From: Burkholderia cenocepacia
GTDB lineage: Bacteria; Pseudomonadota; Gammaproteobacteria; Burkholderiales; Burkholderiaceae
Length of the DNA stretch: 64,000 bases
NCBI RefSeq assembly: GCF_900446215.1
Contig: NZ_UAQZ01000004.1
Coordinates: 1-64,000 of the forward strand
Direction: 5' to 3'
The notes under the pieces were generated by a model. The model ran no database searches and was not told the DNA's origin. It was given only the letters and a program-made list of their open reading frames with translations. This document shows positions 54,110-63,184 of the stretch, piece after piece. The translations under genes were made by a program, and so were the position numbers. Every line of letters starts with the position of its first letter. Position 1 is the first letter of the stretch.

Positions 54110-55132
54110 ATGAATGACAAGGAAAGAAAACCGTGGGTCACGGCGTCGGATGTCGCGGCGCGGGCCGGCGTCTCACGCTCCGCAGTGTCGCGCGCGTTCT
54201 CGCCGACGGCAAGCATCGCGCCGCAAACACGCGAACGCGTGATGGTCGCCGCGCGGGCGCTGGGCTACCAGGTCAACCTGATCGCGCGCGACATGATCAC
54301 GCAGCGCAGCAGCATGATCGGCGTCGTGACGGCCGGATTCGAGAACCCGTTTCGCGCGCGGCTGCTGTCGGACCTGATGGCCACGCTCGGGCAGCGCGCG
54401 CTCACGCCGCTCGTGACCAATGCGGAAGACCCGCGCCAGATCCGGCAATCGCTCGAACAACTGCTCAGCTATCGGATCGCGGGCCTCGTGATGACGTCCG
54501 CGTCGCCGCCGCTGTCGGTCGCGCAGCAGTATCTCGAACACCGGATTCCGGTCGTGATGATCAACCGCGAAGCGAACCTGCCGGGCGCGGACGTGGTCGT
54601 CAGCGACAACGCGGCGGGCGCGGTCCACGCCGCGCAGCGGCTCGTGCGGGCCGGCGCGCGCCGGCTCGCGTTCGTCGGCCCGCGCGGCACGAGCTACAGC
54701 GCGCGGTCGCGCGCCGCGGCGTTCGAACAGGCGCTCGCGCAACGCGACGCATTCGACGCGACGCTCGTCCGCGTGCTCGACACGCCGTCCGACACCCACG
54801 CCGGCGGGATCGACGCGGCGCGGCAACTGTTCGCGACGGGCGAGCGGCCCGACGGCGTGTTCTGCTCGTCCGACCTGCTCGCGCTCGGCGTGATCGACGT
54901 CGCACGCCGAGAATTCGGCTTGCGCGTACCGGACGACCTGCGCGTGATCGGCTTCGACGACATCCCCGCCGCCGAGTACGACGCCTATCGGCTGACGACA
55001 CTGCGGCAGGACACGCGCGGCCTCGCCCTCGCGGCGATCGACCTGCTTGCGGACCGGCTGCAGACGTTCGACGGCCCGTCGCGCACGCGAGTCGTGCCGG
55101 TCACGCAGGTGGTGCGAAACAGCTGCGCGTGA
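54110..55132 (+). CDS. LacI-family transcriptional regulator
   Basis: 340 aa. The N-terminal HTH is VTASDVAARAGVSRSAVSRAFSPTASIAPQTRERVMVAARALGYQVNLIARDM, with a hinge helix. It is followed by a periplasmic-binding-protein-like core (MIGVVTAGFENPFRARLLSDLMATLGQ ... LRVIGFDDIPAAEYDAYRLTTLRQD). It likely represses the convergent ABC operon via the palindrome at 58204-58225. Its start codon is only 6 bases from the PI-PLC start, so each promoter must lie within the other's 5' coding sequence, or the PI-PLC gene starts later. Confidence 0.92.
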   Translation: MNDKERKPWVTASDVAARAGVSRSAVSRAFSPTASIAPQTRERVMVAARALGYQVNLIARDMITQRSSMIGVVTAGFENPFRARLLSDLMATLGQRALTPLVTNAEDPRQIRQSLEQLLSYRIAGLVMTSASPPLSVAQQYLEHRIPVVMINREANLPGADVVVSDNAAGAVHAAQRLVRAGARRLAFVGPRGTSYSARSRAAAFEQALAQRDAFDATLVRVLDTPSDTHAGGIDAARQLFATGERPDGVFCSSDLLALGVIDVARREFGLRVPDDLRVIGFDDIPAAEYDAYRLTTLRQDTRGLALAAIDLLADRLQTFDGPSRTRVVPVTQVVRNSCA

Positions 55133-55164
55133 CGACGCAGGACCGGGCGCGGTCACCTCGCGCG

Positions 55165-56025
55165 TCACTTCAATCCGCCCGCGAACCCGCGCAACAGGTA
55201 GCGCTGCACGTAACCGGCCACGGCGAGCGTGGGCAGCGACGCCATCAGCCCCGCGCTCATCAGGTCGCCCCAGTCGATCCCGTTCTCCGTCACGTAGCCG
55301 GCGATCGCGAGCGGCAGCGTGAAGCGGCTCGGCGTCGACACGAACAGCAGCGCGATCAGGAATTCGTTCCAGGCCGCGATGAACACGAAGATCGCGGTCG
55401 CGATCAGCCCCGGCGCGCACAGCGGCAGCACGATCTGCACGAGCCGCCGCGCGAGCCCCGCGCCGTCGATGCACGCCGCCTCTTCGTACTCGATCGGGAC
55501 GTCGCGCACGAACGCGAGCAGCATCCAGATCGCCATCGGCAATGCATAGATCTGATACGCGAGCATCAGGCCGAGCGTCGAATCGAGCAGGTGCAGCCGC
55601 TTCGCGAGCGCGAACAGCGGCACCGCGATCGTGATCGGCGGCATCAGCTTCAACGCCAGCACGAGCACCAGGAACAGCAGGTCGAGCCGCGCCGGAAACC
55701 GCAGCCGCACGAGCGCATACGCGGCCGGAAACGCGAGCGCCAGTGCGAGCAGCGTCGTGCCGAAGCCGACCAGCAGCGAATTGAACAGCGGCGCGCCGAT
55801 ACCGTTCGACCACACCGACGCAAAATGCTCGACGGTCGGCGCGGCCGGCCAGATCCGCAACGGATGATCGAGGCGTTCGAGCGTCGGCATGAAGGCCGCG
55901 CCGGCCATCCACAGGCACGGCAGCAGCAACAGTGCGAGCGCGACGATGCGCAGCGCCCACGGCACCGTTTGACCGAATGCGGCGCCCGTTCGGGCGCGCG
56001 GGATACCCATCGATCGCGTCGTCAT
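55165..56025 (-). CDS. Sugar-type ABC permease (UgpE/MalG-like)
   Basis: 286 aa from ATG 56025, which overlaps the stop of the other permease (ATGA). Six transmembrane segments and the EAA motif EYEEAACIDGAGLARRLVQIVLPLCAPG. It forms the import channel with the 56022-56891 product. The operon has no ATPase, so a MsmK/UgpC-like ATPase is probably shared from elsewhere. Confidence 0.9.
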   Translation of the reverse strand: MTTRSMGIPRARTGAAFGQTVPWALRIVALALLLLPCLWMAGAAFMPTLERLDHPLRIWPAAPTVEHFASVWSNGIGAPLFNSLLVGFGTTLLALALAFPAAYALVRLRFPARLDLLFLVLVLALKLMPPITIAVPLFALAKRLHLLDSTLGLMLAYQIYALPMAIWMLLAFVRDVPIEYEEAACIDGAGLARRLVQIVLPLCAPGLIATAIFVFIAAWNEFLIALLFVSTPSRFTLPLAIAGYVTENGIDWGDLMSAGLMASLPTLAVAGYVQRYLLRGFAGGLK

Positions 56026-56891
56026 GCGCGCCGCTTGCGAACCGTCTGCCATACGTACCCCGAGACCAGCAGCGCGGACGCCGCGAGCATCAGCACCGAC
56101 GCGGCACTCGCCGGCCCGACGTTGAAGAAGCGGAAGCCCGTGTCGTAGATATAGGTCGACAGCGTCTGCGTCGCGTTGCCGGGGCCGCCGCCCGTCAGCG
56201 CATAGACCTTGTCGAACAGCTTGAACGTGTCGATCGAGCGCAGCAGCAGCGCGAGGCCGATCTGCGGCGCGGCGAGCGGCAGCGTGATGTCGCGCAGACA
56301 CTGCCACTCGCTCGCGCCGTCGGTGCGCGCGGCTTCGTACAGTTCCGGCGGAATCGACTGCAGCCCGGCCAGCACGATCAGGAACGCCATCGGCGTCCAC
56401 TGCCAGACGTCGACGAGCGCGAGCGACCACAGCGCGAGATGCGGATCGGACAGCCAGCGCACGCCTTCGATGCCGAACGCCGCGAGCAGCGCATTGAGGA
56501 AGCCGTCGAAGTTCAGCCAGTTGCGCCAGATCGCCGAGCACACGAGCGTGGACAGCATCATCGGCAGGATCGCGAGCGGCAATGCGATGCGCCGGCCCGG
56601 AAACGCGCGCACGAACAACAGCGCGAGACCGAAGCCGAGCGCGACTTCGGCGAGCGACGCGACGATCGTGAAGCGCAACGTGTTGCCGAAGCCGGCCGCG
56701 AACGCGTCGTTGCCGAGCACCGCGCGATAGTTCGCGAGCCCCGCGAACGCGCGGCGGCCGGCCGAGTAGTCGACCCGGCAGAACGAGTCGATCAGCACCT
56801 GCGCGACCGGATACAGCGCGAGCGCGGCGAGCACCAGCAGCGCGGGCCCGAGCAGCGCGACGAACGGCAGGCTGCGGCCGAACGCTTTCAT
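56022..56891 (-). CDS. Sugar-type ABC permease (UgpA/MalF-like)
   Basis: 289 aa. Six transmembrane segments, with the EAA loop ELYEAARTDGASEWQCLRDITLPLAAPQIGLALL. It is 34 bases behind the binding-protein gene and coupled to the partner permease by ATGA. Confidence 0.9.
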   Translation of the reverse strand: MKAFGRSLPFVALLGPALLVLAALALYPVAQVLIDSFCRVDYSAGRRAFAGLANYRAVLGNDAFAAGFGNTLRFTIVASLAEVALGFGLALLFVRAFPGRRIALPLAILPMMLSTLVCSAIWRNWLNFDGFLNALLAAFGIEGVRWLSDPHLALWSLALVDVWQWTPMAFLIVLAGLQSIPPELYEAARTDGASEWQCLRDITLPLAAPQIGLALLLRSIDTFKLFDKVYALTGGGPGNATQTLSTYIYDTGFRFFNVGPASAASVLMLAASALLVSGYVWQTVRKRRA

Positions 56892-56925
56892 GCGCGAGCT
56901 CCGGCCAGCGGATCGACGTGAGCCG

Positions 56926-58164
56926 TCACTTGCCAGCCGCGGCCGTCGCCTGCGCGATCTTCTGCTGCGCCTGGCGCAGCGCGGCGTCGGGCGCGGCCTG
57001 CCCCGTCAGCGCGAGCTGCAACTGATCGCCGAGAATGCTCTCGACCTGCTGCCAGTCCTTCACACGCGGCCGCGCACGGCCGGCCTCGAGCGCCTTCAGT
57101 TGATCGGGATACCAGCGGTACTGGCGCACCAGCGCCGGATCGTTGAACACGCTGCGGCGGGTCGGCGGAATGCCGATGCCGGCGAGGCGCGTCTGCGTGT
57201 CGCGCGCGGTGAGGTACGCGAGAAAATCCTGCGCGAGCTTCGCGTGCGGCGCGTCCTTCGGAATGCCCATCTGCCAGATGCCGAGCATCGGCGCCGGGCC
57301 CGCGGTCTGCCCCGGCGGCGGCTGCAGCGCGATCTGCCCGACCACGCGCGACTGCTTCGCGTCGTCGAGCGCCGGCACCCACGCCGGCCACACCTCGATC
57401 GACTGCGCGGCCGTGCCGCGTTGCAGCGCGTCGCGCACTTCCGCCGCGCCGTACACGTCGACGTCCTTCGGCGCGAACGCCTTCAGCGCGAGGAACGTCT
57501 TCAGCGCGGCCTGCGCTTCGCGCGAATCGATCGTCACGTTGCCGGCGTGGTCGAACACGTCGCCGCCGTACGCCCACAGGATCGGCAGGAAGCCCGTGAC
57601 GACCGGGTTGCCCTTCGTGCCGCGGAACACGACACCCGACACGCTCTTGTCCGCGCCGCCGACGGTCTGCGCGATCTTCAGCACGTCGTCCCAGTTGCGC
57701 GGCGGTTGCAGCTTGTACTTCGCGAGCAGGTCCTTGCGGTACGCGAACATCTCGACGTTGCCGACGATCGGCAGCGCGTACAGCGCACCGGCCGCATTGC
57801 GGCCGAGCGCGACGGCGGACGGCACGAGATCGGCGTCCGCGAGCGCCGCGGGCAGCGGCTTCAGCCAGCCGTTGCCGATGAATTCCGGCGCCCACGTGTC
57901 GTCCATCATCACGAGGTCGTACGCGCCGGTGCCTTCGCGCATCGACAGCTTGAGCTTCTGGTACAGGTTCGCGTTCGGCAGCTTGAGCAGCTCGATCTCG
58001 GTGCCCGGATGCAGCTTGTTGAAGCCGGCGACGGCGTCGGCCAGCCCCTTGCCGTAGATGTCGTCGCGGCCCGCGATGACGAGATCCGCCGCGAAGGCGT
58101 GCGTGGCGGCAACGGATAGCGCAACGGCGGCGGACAGCGCGCGCAGGCGGCTCAGCAGGGTCAT
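56926..58164 (-). CDS. ABC substrate-binding protein, family 1
   Basis: The start is ATG 58164 after GAGAGA. 412 aa with a Sec signal (MTLLSRLRALSAAVALSVAATHAFAA). The extracellular solute-binding fold has DDIYGKGLADAVAGFNKLHPGTEIELLKLP, DLVMMDDTWAPEFIGNGWLKPLP and ALPIVGNVEMFAYRKDLLAKYKL. This family binds oligosaccharides, polyols or glycerol-phosphates. First gene of the importer operon; the 22-bp palindrome sits 40 bases upstream. Confidence 0.9.
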   Translation of the reverse strand: MTLLSRLRALSAAVALSVAATHAFAADLVIAGRDDIYGKGLADAVAGFNKLHPGTEIELLKLPNANLYQKLKLSMREGTGAYDLVMMDDTWAPEFIGNGWLKPLPAALADADLVPSAVALGRNAAGALYALPIVGNVEMFAYRKDLLAKYKLQPPRNWDDVLKIAQTVGGADKSVSGVVFRGTKGNPVVTGFLPILWAYGGDVFDHAGNVTIDSREAQAALKTFLALKAFAPKDVDVYGAAEVRDALQRGTAAQSIEVWPAWVPALDDAKQSRVVGQIALQPPPGQTAGPAPMLGIWQMGIPKDAPHAKLAQDFLAYLTARDTQTRLAGIGIPPTRRSVFNDPALVRQYRWYPDQLKALEAGRARPRVKDWQQVESILGDQLQLALTGQAAPDAALRQAQQKIAQATAAAGK

Positions 58165-58203
58165 GTGGTCTCTCTCGATCGGCGTATGGAGCGGAACAAT
58201 CAT

Positions 58204-58225
58204 GCGTTGCACACGTGTGCAACGC
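58204..58225. promoter_or_regulatory. 22-bp perfect palindrome, candidate LacI operator
   Basis: The half-site GCGTTGCACAC is followed directly by its complement GTGTGCAACGC, 40 bases before the start of the binding-protein gene. LacI-family operators are perfect, even palindromes with a central CG; here the centre is CACACG-TGTG. The matching regulator would be the LacI gene at 54110. Confidence 0.75.
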
Positions 58226-58463
58226 CGGCGACGGGTCAAGTCGCCTGAAGCGTCGCCATTGTTCACGCAGACCGTGAAGGTATTGTGGCAAGCCGCAAGC
58301 CGGGCAACCTGACGCGCGGATGCCGTCGATCCGGGTCCATTCAGTCAAGCATACGGACGATTTTTTTCAAGCAAGGCTTTCCATCGATCGCCCGATGCCG
58401 CCTCATGCCCGTGAAGACCGCACGGCGGCACGCGACCGGCGTGCCACCGCCCGCCGTTCGAGG

Positions 58464-59672
58464 TCAAAAGTTCACACGAATCCCTGCCATCACCGCCAGT
58501 TGCCGGCTCGAATTGCTGTTCGCGAGCACCGGAATCTGCGCATAGTTGACCGCGTTGCCGCTCGCGTCGGTGCCGAGCCCCGTGCCGCTCGCGACCTGGC
58601 CGATCGCGACCGCATACAGCGCGGTGCGCTTCGACAGGCTGTAGTTCGCGCCGACGTTCACCTGGTGGAACCGCGTCGTGCCGCGCCCGTCCGTATGCGC
58701 GGCGTTGAAGATGTACGCGACGCCGCCTTGCAGCGCCGGCGTGAACATGTATGTGACGTTCAGCTCGCCGATGTCGAACGTGAACGCCTGCGTGCGCGGC
58801 TGCGCGTCGGTCGAGAAATAGCGGCTGTCGCCGAGCCGCGTGTGCGTGTAGGTCAGCGCGACCGTCGCCGCGCCGAGCGTGACCGACCCGCCTGCGCCGA
58901 ACGCGCGCATCGAGCCGGCATCCTGCAGCAGGCAGTACATCGCGCCCGGGTTGCTGCACGCGAAATCGCCGATATAGCCGCTCGCGCCGCCGAGCGCCGC
59001 GTCGAGCGGCTGGTGCAGGTCGAGGTAACCGACCGAGAACGCCACCGGCGCCCGCGTGTACGTCGCGGCCACCGCATAGCCGCGCTTCGCGGAAAAATCG
59101 CCGGCCTGCCCGCCGAAGCTGAACGTGCCGCCGAACGTGAGGCCGTTGAAATCGGCGCTGGTGAACTTCACCGCGTTGTTGAAGTTGAACGCGGCATTCA
59201 GGTTGTCGACGTCGCCGAGATGCGAGCCGTACGGCGTCGCCCAGTTGTTGCTCGATACGTACGCGCCGAGCATGTCGGTGTACGAGTCGTACTGGCGGCC
59301 GAGGCCGAGCGTGCCGATTCCGTCCTGGCGCAGCCCGACCCATGCCTGCCGGCTGAATGCGGTGCCGCCCTGCAGCGCCTGCCCGTTCGCGGACAGGAAC
59401 TGCTGCTCGAGTGTAAACACCGCGTTGAGGCCGCCGCCGAGCGGCTCGGCGCCCTGGAAGCCGAAGCGGGACGGCACGAGGTTGCCGCCGCCCATCTGCC
59501 AGGCATGGCCGCCGCCCGTGCTGCCGTCGGCGCGTGTGAACTGCTGGTTCGTCGAATAGATGATGCCGGTGTCCACGGTGCCGTACAGCGTCACGCTCCC
59601 CGAAGTCTGCGCGTGTGCGTGCAGGCAGCCCAGCATGGCCGCGGCTGCGGTCAGTCGTCGTCCGTTCTTCAT
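58464..59672 (-). CDS. Outer-membrane porin (Gram-negative porin 4 family)
   Basis: The start is ATG 59672, with GAGGGG upstream. 402 aa. Signal peptide MKNGRRLTAAAAMLGCLHAHAQ; SGSVTLYGTVDTGIIYSTN, PSRFGFQGAEPLGGGLNAVFTLEQQF and the C-terminal ..VMAGIRVNF with terminal Phe mark a trimeric porin. It differs from the major porin at 11 kb (two Cys at SNPGAMYCLL) and is probably substrate-linked. The upstream motif at 59771 is shared with the APC permease. Confidence 0.9.
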   Translation of the reverse strand: MKNGRRLTAAAAMLGCLHAHAQTSGSVTLYGTVDTGIIYSTNQQFTRADGSTGGGHAWQMGGGNLVPSRFGFQGAEPLGGGLNAVFTLEQQFLSANGQALQGGTAFSRQAWVGLRQDGIGTLGLGRQYDSYTDMLGAYVSSNNWATPYGSHLGDVDNLNAAFNFNNAVKFTSADFNGLTFGGTFSFGGQAGDFSAKRGYAVAATYTRAPVAFSVGYLDLHQPLDAALGGASGYIGDFACSNPGAMYCLLQDAGSMRAFGAGGSVTLGAATVALTYTHTRLGDSRYFSTDAQPRTQAFTFDIGELNVTYMFTPALQGGVAYIFNAAHTDGRGTTRFHQVNVGANYSLSKRTALYAVAIGQVASGTGLGTDASGNAVNYAQIPVLANSNSSRQLAVMAGIRVNF

Positions 59673-59770
59673 GTCCCGCCCCTCTGTGATCATCGATTCG
59701 CAGTGCGAACCGATGGTGTTTTCGATATGGGTGACAGGACTTTATCCAGCGAAAATTCCGGACCTCTATC

Positions 59771-59784
59771 GCAAATCGGCAAAC
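59771..59784. promoter_or_regulatory. Shared motif copy 1, candidate AraC site
   Basis: GCAAATCGGCAAAC, an internal GCAAA-N3-GCAAA direct repeat, 99 bases before the porin start. An identical copy lies at 63117-63130, also preceded by TCCGG. Confidence 0.6.
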
Positions 59785-59839
59785 GGTGGGGGGTGCGACC
59801 CGCGACGACGCCGTGCGGCGCCGTCACGATGCGCGTGCG

Positions 59840-60778
59840 TCATTCGGGACGCGTGGTCTGGGAAGGCAGCTCGCCGAACAGGTCGCGATACTCGCGCGCG
59901 AAATAGCCGAGGTGCGTAAAACCCCAGCTCGCGGCGGCTTCGCCGACGCCGAGTTGCTGCGCCGACGTCGTGCGCAGCAGGCGACGCACCGCGTTCAGCC
60001 GGATCGTGCGCAGGTAGCCGACCGGCGTGACGTCGGCCACGCGCTGGAAGCTCGTTTGCAGCGTGCGGCGGCTGCAGCGCAGCGCGCGACACAGTTCGAG
60101 CACGGTGACGGGTTCTTCGGGCCGGTCGCGCAGATGCTTCTCGCAGCGGCTCACGATATCGCTGTAGGTGGCGTGCGTGATGTCGCGGCGCTCGACGCCG
60201 ATACCCTGTTCGAGCGCATCGAGGAACATGCCGAGCATCGCGTCGCGAAACATCTTGCGGGTCGCCGCGTATTCGAGGCAGCCCGGGTTGCGCTGGGCCT
60301 CGTCGATCAGCGCCGACAGCCGCACGCCGAGCGCGACGCCCTGCGCGTCGGACAGCCGCGTCACGTGCCGCAGCCGGCGCGCGCCGGCCGCGCCGAATTC
60401 GGCTTCGCACAGCTCGTCGACCATGTCGGACGCCGCGCTGATCCCGACGAGCCCCATCCCTTCCGGCGTGTGGAATTCGAAATCCTCGCCGGCGCGCAGC
60501 GCGAGCAGCGCATAGCCGTCGACCGGCTGGCCCTGGAACGTGCCCGCGAGCGGCACGGACAGCGGCACCGCGAGCGACGTGCGCGCGACCGGTGCGAGCC
60601 CGGTTTGCGCGACGCGCCGGTTGGTCGTTTCGCGGAAGAAGTGGAAATCGTCGTACAGCACCTGCGTGACGGTGCCCTTGAAGCGGCCCGGCGTCATCTG
60701 ACGGTAAACCTGATGCCAGCCCGCGATCGCGAGCCCGTGATCGTGCACGTCTTCGTGTGAGCGTGACTGGAACAGCAT
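59840..60778 (-). CDS. AraC-family transcriptional regulator
   Basis: The start is taken at ATG 60778 (MLFQSRSHEDVHDH), six bases after GGAG; ATG 60784 is in frame. About 312 aa: an N-terminal sensory cupin-like part, then two AraC helix-turn-helix units (VTVLELCRALRCSRRTLQTSFQRVADVTPVGYLRTIRLNAVRRLL; VGEAAASWGFTHLGYFAREYRDLFGELPSQTTR). The layout resembles the EutR/FeaR-type regulators of amine catabolism. It probably activates the porin and the permease operon next to it. Confidence 0.88.
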   Translation of the reverse strand: MLFQSRSHEDVHDHGLAIAGWHQVYRQMTPGRFKGTVTQVLYDDFHFFRETTNRRVAQTGLAPVARTSLAVPLSVPLAGTFQGQPVDGYALLALRAGEDFEFHTPEGMGLVGISAASDMVDELCEAEFGAAGARRLRHVTRLSDAQGVALGVRLSALIDEAQRNPGCLEYAATRKMFRDAMLGMFLDALEQGIGVERRDITHATYSDIVSRCEKHLRDRPEEPVTVLELCRALRCSRRTLQTSFQRVADVTPVGYLRTIRLNAVRRLLRTTSAQQLGVGEAAASWGFTHLGYFAREYRDLFGELPSQTTRPE

Positions 60779-60847
60779 CGGCATCTCCGGTAAAACCCTG
60801 ATTCCTGGATGCGGCCGCCGGGTTTGCGCGGCACGCATCGCCACAGC

Positions 60848-61447
60848 TTACCCTCGCAAAATCCCGTGTAGTGCGGTTTCGAACGCAAGACAGGCCGCCG
60901 ACAGCGCGGCGGCCTGCTCGTCGATCAGCCTGACGTAGCGGCGAAACGACGGCATCCGGTTCACGATCTCGCTGCCGCCGAACGGCACGATCGCGAGCGT
61001 CCAGCGGCCGTCGCGGGCAACGCCGCCGTGTGCGTCGATGACGCAGTCGGTCAGGTGCAGCGGCCGCAGCGCGTCGGCCAGCGACGGCTCGGCGAGCAGC
61101 GCGGCCAGCGTGTCGATGAAGACCCGGTCGCATCCGGGCCCGGGCACCGCATCGACGCCCGTGCGGCGCAGCCAGCCGGTCTGCCGCACGCGCGCGCGGC
61201 CCCGCGCCGCCGGGCCGTTCGCGGCTACCGTCACCTTCACGCTGACCGTATGCATCAGGAACTGGCGCTCGACGCGCTCGTCGACGCTCACATGCACGCC
61301 GTTCGGCAGCCGCGCCGTGGCGCCGCCCACATCCGTATCGCGCACGGCCCGCAGGTCGGCGAGCACGCGCGCGGCGATCGCGCCGGGCCGATGGCCGGGC
61401 GGCGGCGCATCGGGCGCCGCGCGCCGCGGGGCAAGCGCGGCCTTCAC
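60848..61447 (-). CDS. DUF3156-like protein
   Basis: The GTG start at 61447 overlaps the permease stop (GTGA). 199 aa with no signal peptide: ARVLADLRAVRDTDVGGATARLPNGVHVSVDERVERQFLMHTVSVKVTV, then ..CVIDAHGGVARDGRWTLAIVPFGGSEIVNRMPSFRRYVRLIDEQAAAL. The sequence fits DUF3156, a small family of unknown function found beside amine/amino-acid permeases. Translational coupling to the permease suggests a shared job in uptake or processing of the same amine. Confidence 0.65.
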   Translation of the reverse strand: MKAALAPRRAAPDAPPPGHRPGAIAARVLADLRAVRDTDVGGATARLPNGVHVSVDERVERQFLMHTVSVKVTVAANGPAARGRARVRQTGWLRRTGVDAVPGPGCDRVFIDTLAALLAEPSLADALRPLHLTDCVIDAHGGVARDGRWTLAIVPFGGSEIVNRMPSFRRYVRLIDEQAAALSAACLAFETALHGILRG

Positions 61448-62946
61448 GACGCGACGTGCTCGTTGCGCAGCACGTCCTCGACCGGCACCGGCCTGAACGG
61501 ATGCCGGCGCTGCACGACGAGCGTCCAGAACAGCGCGTACAGCGCGGTGAGCCCGAGCATCGCGCCGAACGGCACGTAGATGTCGCGCGGGTTCATGCCG
61601 GGCGGCGTGATGTACCAGATCGCGAGCACGATGCCGACGCTCGACACGATCTGCGGCAGCGGGAACAGCGGCGAACGGTACGGCCGCGGCAGGTCCGGGC
61701 GGCGGATGCGCAGCATCACGACCGACGCGGTGACGAGCAGGTACGCGGTGCCCCACGCGCAGGTCGCGGCGAGCACGAGATGCAGGATGCTGTCGAGATT
61801 GCCGTTGATCAGCCACGCATGGAAGATCGGCACGATCGCCGCCGCGACGATGCCGACCACCGGCGTCTTGAAACGCGGATGCAGGTACGCGAAGCAGCGC
61901 GGCAACGCGCCGTCGATCGCCATCCCGTACAGGATGCGCGGCAGCCCGGCCATCAGCGTGTTGATCGTCGCGGCGCCCGCGCACAGGAACGCGATGCCGA
62001 ACCACACGCGGCCGAACGGCCCGAGCACCTGCAGCGCGAACGCGGGAATCGCGCCCGGCGTGTCGAGCAGGTGCGTGAGGCCGTCGGGGCTCACCGGCAC
62101 GTTCGCGACCTGGCGGCGGATCGCCGCGCCGTACAGGAACATGCAGATCGCGACGCCGACGAGGCCGAGCGCCATCGCGCGCGGAATCGTGCGGCCCGGC
62201 GCCTTCATTTCCGGCGCGAGCGGCGTGACGAACTCGCAGCCGACGAACATGAACATCGCCATCCCGACCAGCGACAGCACGGCCGGAATCGACGTGCCGA
62301 CTTCCGAGCCGCCGAACCAGCCGTCGAGATGCACGGCCGGCGCGGCCGCGAGCCCGAGGATCCCGAAGATCATCAGCGACAGCCACATGCCGGCCGTCAG
62401 CACGATCTCGAGCTTGCTGAACACCTTGATGCCGATGATGTTGGTGATCGCGAACGTGACCACGAGGCCGACGCCGACGAGCCACGAGCTGTTGTGCTGC
62501 TCGAACGCGGCGTTCAGCGATTCGAAATTCACGAGCGCCATGATGCCGCTCAGGATCGTCTCCGCCGTGCCGGCGAACACGTGCACGAGGAAATACGCGG
62601 AAATCGTGCCGGTGATCGCCCAGAAGCGGCCGAGCCCGCACGACAGGTAATCGTAAACCGAGCCGGCCGTCGGCAGCATCGCGGCGGCTTCGGAGAACGT
62701 GGTGGCCTGCGCCTGCATCATCACGAACGCGATGATCATCGCGACCGCGAACGCCCAGCCGCCCATCCCGAAGCCCGACGTCGCGGTGAGGATCACCGGG
62801 CTCGCCATGATGAGCCCGACGGCGCTCGCCAGCGCGGTCGGAAAACCGACCGCCCCCGCCTTCAACGCGGTGCCGCCGCCCGCTTCAGCCGGCGAGCCGC
62901 CAGGCGTATCGCCCGCGGCGCCGGTCACTCCTGACCATCCCGACAT
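61444..62946 (-). CDS. APC-family amino-acid/amine permease
   Basis: 500 aa, about 12 transmembrane segments. Motifs: VGLIMASPVILTATSGFG in TM1, TTFSEAAAMLPTAGSVYDYLSCGLG, ISAYFLVHVFAG, and CEFVTPLAPEMKAPGRTIPRAM. This is the amino acid-polyamine-organocation group that includes ethanolamine and GABA permeases. The substrate is likely an amine handled by the adjacent aminotransferase. GTGA coupling to the DUF3156-like gene. Confidence 0.88.
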   Translation of the reverse strand: MSGWSGVTGAAGDTPGGSPAEAGGGTALKAGAVGFPTALASAVGLIMASPVILTATSGFGMGGWAFAVAMIIAFVMMQAQATTFSEAAAMLPTAGSVYDYLSCGLGRFWAITGTISAYFLVHVFAGTAETILSGIMALVNFESLNAAFEQHNSSWLVGVGLVVTFAITNIIGIKVFSKLEIVLTAGMWLSLMIFGILGLAAAPAVHLDGWFGGSEVGTSIPAVLSLVGMAMFMFVGCEFVTPLAPEMKAPGRTIPRAMALGLVGVAICMFLYGAAIRRQVANVPVSPDGLTHLLDTPGAIPAFALQVLGPFGRVWFGIAFLCAGAATINTLMAGLPRILYGMAIDGALPRCFAYLHPRFKTPVVGIVAAAIVPIFHAWLINGNLDSILHLVLAATCAWGTAYLLVTASVVMLRIRRPDLPRPYRSPLFPLPQIVSSVGIVLAIWYITPPGMNPRDIYVPFGAMLGLTALYALFWTLVVQRRHPFRPVPVEDVLRNEHVAS

Positions 62947-63116
62947 CGTTGTCTCCTTCGTAGGTTGGCCCGAACCGGCGCTTCGTCAGCGGCCGGGGGC
63001 CAGATGCTCTGCGGTCGGCCCCGGTCGGCGCTTCAGCGCTTCGATCCCGGGCCCCTGTCGATCACGGCGTGATCCGATGTCGAAAAAATACGCAGGCAAA
63101 ATAATCCGGTCATAGC

Positions 63117-63130
63117 GCAAATCGGCAAAC
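63117..63130. promoter_or_regulatory. Shared motif copy 2, candidate AraC site
   Basis: GCAAATCGGCAAAC, 171 bases before the APC permease start and just beyond the aminotransferase stop. Identical to the copy at 59771. Confidence 0.6.
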
Positions 63131-63184
63131 CCGCGACGGCGTTCCCCCCTTCCGCCGCGGATTGGCCGTCATGCGATCACGCCG

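Noticed and set aside
58204..58225. Palindrome as part of a transcription terminator for the porin
   Set aside because: No T-run follows and the even, loop-free palindrome suits a protein-binding site better.
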